From assembly GCA_964403525.1 (NCBI GenBank), contig CAYOGE010000034.1, forward strand, positions 1-40,032: a stretch of DNA of 40,032 nucleotides, written 5' to 3'. This document shows, one piece after another, positions 34,333 through 40,032 of the stretch. Origin of the DNA: JAJTGZ01 sp964403525 (lineage in GTDB: Bacteria; Planctomycetota; Phycisphaerae; Phycisphaerales; UBA1924). The translations under genes were made by a program, and so were the position numbers. The notes under the pieces are model-generated. The model saw only the letters and a list, made by a program, of their open reading frames with translations, ran no database searches and was not told the DNA's origin. Every line of letters begins with the position of its first letter. Positions within the stretch are counted from its first letter, which is position 1.

Positions 34333-34347
34333 GCTGCACAAGCCGGC

Positions 34348-34821
34348 TCACCCCACGTCGACAGGCTCGATCACCACGCGCCCGCCGCCGTCGTCTTCCG
34401 CCAAGGAAGCAACAAACCCAGACACGCTGACCCGGCTTGAGATCACCCGAACCCGTGCCGCCGCCTTGGCCAGGTCTTCCACCTGCAGCGAACGCATCCG
34501 CTTCTCGTTCACCATCAGCCGCTTGCGATAGAAGCCGCACCCTTCGTGTGCGATCAGCACCACGCGGTCCAGCCCGTGCCCGTCGATAAGAAAACGGAGC
34601 TGTTCCACCATCGCCTCTTCGTCCCGGTACGCCGCAAAGTGCCCCGCCAGTGCCGCCGGCCCCCCCGGGATGACCAGGCGGTCATAGCGAGGCAGCAGCA
34701 GGTGCCGATGCAGAAACTCGTCGAACTGCTCGTTGTAGCGCCCGTCGGAGCAATAGATCGCCGCGGCACCGATGCGGGCATGGTCAAAGCGCTGTGACGC
34801 CAGATATCCGGGATTCGCCAT
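34348..34821 (-). CDS. Small beta-carbonic-anhydrase-like protein
   Basis: The ATG at 34821 gives 157 residues; longer starts toward 35013 would overlap the divergent lipoprotein gene. The zinc-site pattern of beta carbonic anhydrases is present: Cys24-x-Asp26-x-Arg28 (IYCSDGRYN) and His92-x-x-Cys95 (IAHEGCGFY). The strand LVIPGGPAAL fills the place of the usual RNAGN loop. Typical enzymes have about 200 residues; here the ends are short and the His-x-x-Cys spacing region lacks the normal long flanking helices. Such minimal relatives exist, often annotated as carbonic anhydrase-like or of unknown function. Reversible CO2 hydration is a reasonable guess, not proven. The stop lies 15 bases from the convergent hybrid kinase stop. 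It is divergent from the small lipoprotein gene. Confidence 0.75.
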   Translation of the reverse strand: MANPGYLASQRFDHARIGAAAIYCSDGRYNEQFDEFLHRHLLLPRYDRLVIPGGPAALAGHFAAYRDEEAMVEQLRFLIDGHGLDRVVLIAHEGCGFYRKRLMVNEKRMRSLQVEDLAKAAARVRVISSRVSVSGFVASLAEDDGGGRVVIEPVDVG

Positions 34822-34928
34822 CTCCGGCGATGCTACCAGAATCCTCGCTCGCCGGGGCCAAACCCAGCCTGTCGAGGGCCAAAGCTCGGCTACCCCAACC
34901 GTACGGGCTGCCCGGTTACACTTCCAAC

Positions 34929-35393
34929 ATGAGACACGCCGTTGCCCCCGCCGTTCTCGCCTTGGCACTCTGCGGCTGCGCCAACCACGCCGGCACCAGG
35001 GCTGATGAATCACCGATCGCCTTCGCGGCGGTCGGTGCCCGCTCGGCCGCGGTCAACGACGGCATCTTCGGTGAATGGGTGTCGCAGATCATCCGAACAC
35101 CATCCAAGGCCCCCGGTCAGGCAGCCAGTTATTCGTTGGCTGCCATCTACGACGAAACGCTCCACGAGAGCCGCCCGATGCTTGCGCTCTCACTGGCAGA
35201 CGACGGCACGTTCTCGCTGATCAGCAACTACAGCAGCACCTCCCGGTCGATCGTCTTCGGGAACTGGAGCATGACCGGCACGAGGATCGCCTTGGAGCAA
35301 GGGGGCGAGGTCACATGGGTCTTCATCTCCAGCGGTGGAAAACTGATCGCCGAAAAGAGCGATGGCCCCACCATCATTCTCGGCCGCAAGTAG
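34929..35393 (+). CDS. Small lipoprotein of unknown function
   Basis: The ATG at 34929 gives 154 residues. The N-terminus MRHAVAPAVLALALCGC has a lipobox LCGC with lipidated Cys17, so it should be anchored in a membrane. The mature domain begins after a short linker and contains FGEWVSQIIRTPSKAPG, YDETLHESRPMLALSLADDG, TFSLISN, FGNWSMTGTRIALEQG and ends GPTIILGRK. The pattern GxW...G...L...GGxxxWVFISSGGKLIAE is that of a small beta-barrel or lipocalin-like sheet. I cannot assign it to a named family. It is divergent from the carbonic-anhydrase-like gene with about 107 bases between the starts. Confidence 0.75.
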   Translation: MRHAVAPAVLALALCGCANHAGTRADESPIAFAAVGARSAAVNDGIFGEWVSQIIRTPSKAPGQAASYSLAAIYDETLHESRPMLALSLADDGTFSLISNYSSTSRSIVFGNWSMTGTRIALEQGGEVTWVFISSGGKLIAEKSDGPTIILGRK

Positions 35394-35650
35394 ACCTTCG
35401 CGCTCAGCCTTCGCCCAGACGGCAACGAGAACCACTGCACCGAAGCAGTGCACCCAAACATTAACCGACTCCTCAATCCGCTGGCCTCAGAAGCCGCCGG
35501 AGTGTCGGGTGTCTATGCTCCTCTCCCACCCGCTGGGGCGGTGTAAGGGTTCGCCATGTGGCGCACCCTCGGCCGCTCCTAACTCTCTCGCCAGCCGGTC
35601 CCCACACCTTCAACGTGGCGGGACATCCCGGCGGCGGAAAGGACAGCCAC

Positions 35651-36379
35651 ATGGCACGCAACGTTCAGATCCTGCTCCTTGAGACCGTCGAATCCACCGG
35701 AATCGTCGGCGATGTCGTCAACGTCCGCAAGGGCTTCGCACGCAACTACCTGCTCCCCCGCAGCCTCGCTGAGACGCCCTCCGAAGCCAAGATCAAGGAC
35801 CTCCAGGGCAAGCGCAAGGAGGCCATCAAGCACCTCGCCGAGCTGCGCAAGAGCCGCGAGGTCCTCGTCGAGAAGCTGGCGAACCACGAGATGACGATGA
35901 TCCGCTCGTGCAACGACCTGGGCATCCTCTACGCCGCGGTCACCCAGCACGAGATCGCCGCGGAGCTCGAGAAGTCCGGCTTTAAAGGCATCGCGGACCG
36001 CGAGGTCCGCCTCGGCCAGCCCATCAAGCGCGTCGGTGACTACACCGTCACCATCAAGTTCCAGCTTCAGGCGGTCCCCGATGAGGACGTCGTCGCCAAG
36101 GCGAAGCCCAAGGCTGCCAAGAAGGAAGAAAACGCCCCGCTCGAGGCCGAGGTCAAGCTGCACGTCAAGCCCGACCGCGAGCTGAGCACCGGCCGTCGCG
36201 ACCGCGACGAGGCCCCCAAGGCCGAGGGCGCCGAAGAGGCCGCCGCGACCGCCGAGACGGGCGAAAAGCGCTCAAAGGACAAGTCGGCCAAGTTCGAGAC
36301 CGCCAAGCCGGTGCAGAAGAAGGAAGAGCCGGCTGAAAAGCCCGCCAAGGCCCCTAAGGGCGAAAAGAAGGCGAAGTAA
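35651..36379 (+). CDS. rplI: Ribosomal protein L9 with long charged C-terminal extension
   Basis: The protein has 242 residues from the ATG at 35651; the usual L9 length is about 150. The N-terminal rRNA-binding domain is typical: NVQILLLETVESTGIVGDVV and NVRKGFARNYLLPRSLAE. A connecting helix (KIKDLQGKRKEAIKHLAELR) leads to the C-terminal domain, IADREVRLGQPIKRVGDYTV. From about residue 150 an extension of some 90 residues follows, very rich in Lys, Glu, Ala and Pro (for example KAEGAEEAAATAETGEK and EKPAKAPKGEKKAK), predicted to be disordered. It lies alone, followed by a terminator. In many bacteria rplI sits with rpsF, rpsR and ssb, but none is adjacent here. A strand-open frame to 35558 is ignored because the conserved L9 N-terminus starts at this ATG, preceded by a purine-rich GGAAAGGA. 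Confidence 0.96.
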   Translation: MARNVQILLLETVESTGIVGDVVNVRKGFARNYLLPRSLAETPSEAKIKDLQGKRKEAIKHLAELRKSREVLVEKLANHEMTMIRSCNDLGILYAAVTQHEIAAELEKSGFKGIADREVRLGQPIKRVGDYTVTIKFQLQAVPDEDVVAKAKPKAAKKEENAPLEAEVKLHVKPDRELSTGRRDRDEAPKAEGAEEAAATAETGEKRSKDKSAKFETAKPVQKKEEPAEKPAKAPKGEKKAK

Positions 36380-36429
36380 CGCCCACCGGCCGTCCAGTCG
36401 GCCGATCGCGCCCCATCTGCTTATCCCAC

Positions 36430-36454
36430 AAGCCCGCGAAAGCGGGCTTATTTC
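36430..36454 (+). terminator. Intrinsic terminator after rplI
   Basis: AAGCCCGC (36430-36437) pairs with GCGGGCTT (36442-36449) over a GAAA loop, followed by ATTTC. It lies about 50 bases after the rplI stop. Confidence 0.8.
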
Positions 36455-36654
36455 ATGGCCATTCCTGCCAGCGCAGCAACGTGCCGGGCGTGATCGAGCT
36501 ATCGGAGCACCACCGCCAGCACCATTTCGGGCGTGCAATAGAGCAGGCCCGGACTCGTTTTCCCGATAGTCTGTACGTGTTCGGCCCGGTGTTCTTGCCA
36601 CGCCTCGATCTGCCTGGCAGCCCCGGAGACGGCATGACACGGAGGGTCCACCGA

Positions 36655-38229
36655 ATGCTCACCCAGCCAGCTTCAGGAAACGCGACGGCCGCACCAGCCC
36701 AGCCCGTCCGCCGCGGCGTGTCGTCCTCGCTCTCGCAACTCTCGCCAAGGAAGTTCGGCTTCGACGAGGCGCGCCACCTGCTTTGGCGCGCCGGCTTCGG
36801 CGGCACGCCGCAGCAGGTTCAAGCGCTGCAGACCTGGGGCCTGGAGAAGTCGGTTGACTACCTCATCAACTTCGACAAGGTCGCAGACGACGCGGTGGCG
36901 CCCGACCTGTTCGACAAGGACATCATGCGTCCTCCCTCGGCCGACGAGCGCGCCGAGGCCCGCCGCGCTCAGGCGTCGCGCGACGAGGACAAGCTCGCCG
37001 AGGTGCGCCTGCGCCGCCAGCAGGCCGAGCGCAACGACCGCGAGCAGATGAAGCGCCTCCAGCAGTGGTGGCTGAAGAAGATGATCGAGACCAGCCGCCC
37101 GATGCAGGAGAAGCTGACCCTTTTCTGGCACGGGCACTTCGCCACGTCGTACCGCACGATCGAAGACTCGTACCACATGTTCGCGCAGAACGAGCTCTTC
37201 CGCAAGTACGCCGCCGGCAACTTCGCCGAGTTCCTCCACAAGATCGTCGAAGACCCGGCGATGATCGCCTACCTCGACAACAACGACAGCCGCAAGAACA
37301 AGCCCAACGAGAACCTCGCCCGCGAGCTCATGGAGCTCTTCAGCCTCGGCGTCGGCAACTACACCGAGAACGACATCAAGGAGGGCGCAAAGGCCCTCAC
37401 CGGGTTCACCTTCCGTGACGACAGCTTCCAGTTCGACAAGAACAACCACGACGACGGCAACAAGAGCATCCTCGGCGCCTCGGGAAAGCTCGACGGGCAC
37501 GGGTTTGTTGACGTCATCCTGCGCCAGCGCGCCTGCGCACAGTTCATCTCCGCAAAGCTCTACCGCTACTTCGTCGGCGACTTCCCCACCGGCAACCGCG
37601 AGATCGATTCCGCCGCCAACACCGTCGTCAACGAGATGGCCACCAGCTTCCGGAGCAACTATCACGTCGGCAAGCTGCTCAAGAAAGTGCTCATGAGCGA
37701 GCACTTCTACGACCCGGCCATCCGCAACGAGCAGATCAAGAACCCCATCACGCTCACCGTCGGCGCGATCCGCTCATTGAACACCCCCGTGCGCGACATC
37801 AACGTGCTCGTCGACGGCTGCGACCGTATGGGCCAGAACGTCTTCTTCCCACCGTCGGTCAAGGGGTGGGACGGCGGTCGCGCGTGGATCAACACCAGCA
37901 CGATGTTCGTCCGTCAGAACCTGATGGTCTTCCTGCTCACCGGCCGGCGCATGCAGGGGCGCGACGGCATGGCCGACCAGGAGAAGTTCAGCGGCGCTGC
38001 GCTGCTCGCCCAGCTTGCAGACGCCTACCCCGAAGACTTCAAGGACGGATCGGCGAAGGGCAAGCTCGACGCGATCCTCAAGTTCGCCGTCGGCACCGCC
38101 ACACCCGCCGCCCGCCCAGCGCTCGACCAGTTCGTCGCCGACCGCGCCCCGACCGGCACGTTCGACGACGCGTTCATGGTCGACCTGATGCTCCTGGTCA
38201 CCAGCCTCCCCGAATACCAGCTCTGCTGA
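36655..38229 (+). CDS. DUF1800 family protein
   Basis: The ATG at 36655 has GGAGG about nine bases upstream and gives 524 residues; ATG 36634 with GGAG is a possible longer start. The DUF1800 signatures are ARHLLWRAGFGGTPQQVQAL, WWLKKMIETSRPMQEKLTLF, HGHFATSYRTIEDSY, NFAEFLHKIVEDPAMIAYLD, NENLARELMELFSLGVGNYT and DIKEGAKALTGFTFRDDSF. The C-terminal part has AKLYRYFVGDFP, KKVLMSEHFYDPAIRNEQIK and SVKGWDGGRAWINTSTMF. There is no signal peptide. The function of this family is unproven. It is common in planctomycetes and nearly always sits next to a DUF1501 gene, as here (111 bases apart), so the two products likely act together. Confidence 0.93.
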   Translation: MLTQPASGNATAAPAQPVRRGVSSSLSQLSPRKFGFDEARHLLWRAGFGGTPQQVQALQTWGLEKSVDYLINFDKVADDAVAPDLFDKDIMRPPSADERAEARRAQASRDEDKLAEVRLRRQQAERNDREQMKRLQQWWLKKMIETSRPMQEKLTLFWHGHFATSYRTIEDSYHMFAQNELFRKYAAGNFAEFLHKIVEDPAMIAYLDNNDSRKNKPNENLARELMELFSLGVGNYTENDIKEGAKALTGFTFRDDSFQFDKNNHDDGNKSILGASGKLDGHGFVDVILRQRACAQFISAKLYRYFVGDFPTGNREIDSAANTVVNEMATSFRSNYHVGKLLKKVLMSEHFYDPAIRNEQIKNPITLTVGAIRSLNTPVRDINVLVDGCDRMGQNVFFPPSVKGWDGGRAWINTSTMFVRQNLMVFLLTGRRMQGRDGMADQEKFSGAALLAQLADAYPEDFKDGSAKGKLDAILKFAVGTATPAARPALDQFVADRAPTGTFDDAFMVDLMLLVTSLPEYQLC

Positions 38230-38235
38230 ACTACC

Positions 38236-38280
38236 GCCCCGCACCGCCCCGCCCCGCACCGCACCGCACCGCACCGCCCC
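38236..38280. repeat. Pentanucleotide simple repeat between the DUF1800 and DUF1501 genes
   Basis: Nine tandem pentamers of the forms GCCCC and GCACC run from 38236, followed by a C run to 38285. The strict C/G bias (no T on the plus strand) and the pentamer period set it apart from its neighbours. It is a likely site of slippage, and it lies just upstream of the AGGAG site of the next gene. Confidence 0.85.
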
Positions 38281-38340
38281 CCCCCGTTCCCCACCGCTCT
38301 CTGCTCCCGCCCCGATCCCCTCCTCCCAAGGAGTCCACCC

Positions 38341-39672
38341 GTGTCCGACCGCGAATTGATCGCCTTCACCCGCCGCGAGTTCCTCTTCACCGGCCTGACG
38401 CTCGCCTCCGCCGCGGTGGCGGTGCCGTCGTTCATCCAGCGCAGCGCGCTGGGCATGCAGCCCTCGGCGGGCCTAAGCAGCATCCCCGGCGTGCCCGAGG
38501 AGCACGTGCTGGTGGTCATCCAGCTCTCGGGCGGCAACGACGGCCTGAACACCGTCGTCCCTTTCCGCGACGACGCCTACTACCGCTCGCGCCCGGTCAT
38601 CGGCATCAAGCCCGACCAGGTGCTCAAGCTCGGCAACAACGACGTCGGGCTCCACCCGGCGCTGGCGGGCTTCAAGGACCTCTACGACGACGGCACCATG
38701 ACCATCGTGCAGGGCGTCGGCTACCCAAACCCCAACCGCTCCCACTTCAAGAGCATGGACATCTGGCAGACCGCCGACACCACCGCCACCGGCGACGGCT
38801 GGCTCGGTCGGTACTTCGACGCCGAGTGCTGCGGCTACGGCAAGGGTGAGAGCGGCCGGCCCGACGGCAGCAAGCCCGAGCCGATCGGCCAGCCCGGCAT
38901 CGCCGTGCAGCGCGACGCCCCCCTGGCGATGCGCGGCCGAAAGGTCCAGCCGATCGCCTTCGAGAGCGCCGAGGCGTTCCGCTGGACGGGCGGTCTTGAG
39001 CGCAAGGAACTGAGCAAGTACTACGACAAGCTCACCCAGAACGAGGGCGACGCCAAGACGGCCGTCCGCGACGCCAACAGCAACTTCCTCACGCGCACCG
39101 CCCTCGATGCCCAGGTGAGCAGCGAGATGATCCGAAAGGCGGTCGCGTCGAAGTCGCGCGTGCAGTACCCCGGCAACAACAAGCTCGGCGAGCAGCTGCA
39201 GATGGTCGCGTCGATGGTCAACGCGAACCTCAAGACGCGCGTCTACTACGTCACCCTCGGCGGCTTCGACACCCACGACAACCAGGGCGGCGCGCAGGGC
39301 CGCCAGGCCCAGTTGCTCACACAGCTCGCAAGCGCCGTCAAGGCCTTCTATGCCGACCTCAAGTCGACCAAGAACGACGCCCGCGTCCTCACCATGGTCT
39401 TCAGCGAGTTCGGCCGGCGCGTCGCCCAGAACGGCAGCAACGGCACCGACCACGGCACGGCCGCCCCCATGTTCCTCTTCGGCCCCATGGTCCAGGCCGG
39501 CGTTGCCACCAGGCACCCGTCCCTCACGGACCTTGACCAGGGCGACCTCAAGTTCAACACCGACTTCCGCAGCGTCTACGCCGGCATCCTCGGCGGCTGG
39601 CTGAAGGCCGACGCGAAGTCGATCCTCGAAGGGACCTACGCACCGGCGCCGGTGGTGAAGAAGCAGGCGTAG
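38341..39672 (+). CDS. DUF1501 family protein with Tat signal
   Basis: The GTG at 38341 has AAGGAG upstream and gives 443 residues. The N-terminus has a twin-arginine signal: RREFLFTG followed by a hydrophobic helix (LTLASAAVAVPSFI), so a folded protein is exported. The DUF1501 (sulfatase-like) fold shows VLVVIQLSGGNDGLNTVVPF, YYRSRPVIGIKPDQVLKLGN, NDVGLHPALAGFKDLYDDGT, YYVTLGGFDTHDNQGG, LTMVFSEFGRRVAQNGSNGT and DHGTAAPMFLFGP. The metal-coordinating Asp/His residues of this superfamily appear in GGNDG, GFDTHD and TDHGT. It is found with DUF1800 in planctomycetes. The real substrate is unknown. The gene is followed by a terminator. Confidence 0.95.
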   Translation: MSDRELIAFTRREFLFTGLTLASAAVAVPSFIQRSALGMQPSAGLSSIPGVPEEHVLVVIQLSGGNDGLNTVVPFRDDAYYRSRPVIGIKPDQVLKLGNNDVGLHPALAGFKDLYDDGTMTIVQGVGYPNPNRSHFKSMDIWQTADTTATGDGWLGRYFDAECCGYGKGESGRPDGSKPEPIGQPGIAVQRDAPLAMRGRKVQPIAFESAEAFRWTGGLERKELSKYYDKLTQNEGDAKTAVRDANSNFLTRTALDAQVSSEMIRKAVASKSRVQYPGNNKLGEQLQMVASMVNANLKTRVYYVTLGGFDTHDNQGGAQGRQAQLLTQLASAVKAFYADLKSTKNDARVLTMVFSEFGRRVAQNGSNGTDHGTAAPMFLFGPMVQAGVATRHPSLTDLDQGDLKFNTDFRSVYAGILGGWLKADAKSILEGTYAPAPVVKKQA

Positions 39673-39700
39673 GCAAAGAGCGGGCAGTGAATCAGGGTGC

Positions 39701-39733
39701 CGCAGAGTCCCGCCTTGAGGACTCTGCGTCTTC
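39701..39733 (+). terminator. Intrinsic terminator after the DUF1501 gene
   Basis: CGCAGAGTCC (39701-39710) pairs with GGACTCTGCG (39719-39728) over an 8-base loop, followed by TCTTC. It lies about 30 bases after the stop codon. Confidence 0.75.
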
Positions 39734-40032
39734 ACTCCATCAGCACTCGCTCAAAGAACCGCTGCACGCCCTCGCCAATCCCGCCGACATCAAGAAGCCC
39801 ACGCAAGCAAGGCCCGCTCGCGGGCCGCTCCGAGCACCCCGGCGGGGTGCAAGTTCGTAGCCGGTGGCAAGCAGGTCCCGCGGGCCGCGCCGCCACCGGA
39901 AACCAAGAACAGAATTCCTCCATCCTTACTGCCGCAGGCACCGCGCGGCGGGAGGCGCCGCCGATCAGAGCCGTAAGTCATACGGAACCCCGAAAAAACT
40001 CGTGCGCGTACGGCGCATGATCGGGTTGCGCG
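39734..40032. other. Right-edge non-coding region with consecutive hairpins
   Basis: No convincing gene is seen. Three inverted repeats lie close together: GGCCCG/CGGGCC (39811-39826), CACCCC/GGGGTG (39835-39849) and CCGGTGGC/GCCACCGG (39861-39899). They could form a structured RNA, a REP-like element or attachment sequence. Short frames on the minus strand through this region lack similarity. Confidence 0.45.

Noticed and set aside
38473..39735. Minus-strand frame opposite the DUF1501 gene
   Set aside because: Antisense shadow; the plus-strand protein has clear family signatures.

Overview
The window is high-GC bacterial DNA with long open frames in several phases. It most likely comes from a planctomycete of the class Phycisphaerae. 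Pointers are two secreted proteins ending in paired 'NNNDF'-type (GC-type) dockerin modules, a DUF1800/DUF1501 gene pair, an ECF sigma factor abutting a Ser/Thr kinase with TPRs, and a ribosomal protein L9 with a long charged tail. The assignment is inference from gene content; no rRNA or tRNA gene was found.

Layout. 1-2.4 kb (minus): the 5' part of a secreted Ala/Pro-rich protein and a Gly-rich acidic protein of unknown function. 2.4-3.4 kb (plus): type III pantothenate kinase. 3.4-4.1 kb: no convincing gene, but a 21-bp tandem repeat array. 4.1-10.3 kb (plus): a 1537-residue secreted protein and a smaller repeat protein, both with C-terminal dockerin-like pairs. 10.3-16.4 kb (plus): an MnmE-like GTPase, a YfgM-like membrane protein, an RluA/RluD pseudouridine synthase, an unknown membrane-anchored protein and two cyclophilins, one exported and one cytoplasmic. 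16.5-21.9 kb (minus): a tetR - membrane fusion protein - RND pump operon with a perfect 20-bp palindrome upstream. 22.0-23.1 kb (minus): class I fructose-bisphosphate aldolase. 23.3-28.4 kb (minus): ECF sigma factor, TPR-bearing Ser/Thr kinase, an exported thioredoxin-like/TPR protein and a short paralogue of its N-terminus. 28.9-31.2 kb (plus): response regulator and sensor kinase. Then ssb (31.3 kb), a soluble GAF-PAS hybrid kinase (32.2-34.3 kb), a small beta-carbonic-anhydrase-like gene (minus), a small lipoprotein, rplI (35.7 kb), and the DUF1800-DUF1501 pair (36.7-39.7 kb). The last 360 bases hold a terminator and a hairpin-rich stretch without a convincing gene.

How genes work together. 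The RND operon is a self-contained regulated efflux unit (regulator, adaptor, pump) without an outer-membrane channel gene here. The sigma-kinase-effector group reads as one signalling operon, because the sigma stop and kinase start are adjacent without a gap. The response regulator and its kinase overlap by four bases and form a standard two-component pair. Strong intrinsic terminators follow the giant dockerin gene, the first cyclophilin, the second cyclophilin (shared with the convergent pump gene), aldolase, rplI and the DUF1501 gene.

Most unusual items: the threefold internal duplication of the giant secreted protein, the CoaX lacking its first P-loop aspartate, the shortened MnmE-like GTPase with a degenerate G4 motif, the sigma-kinase-thioredoxin-like operon with a truncated paralogue, the 157-residue carbonic-anhydrase-like protein, and the second cyclophilin starting 21 bases after a strong terminator.
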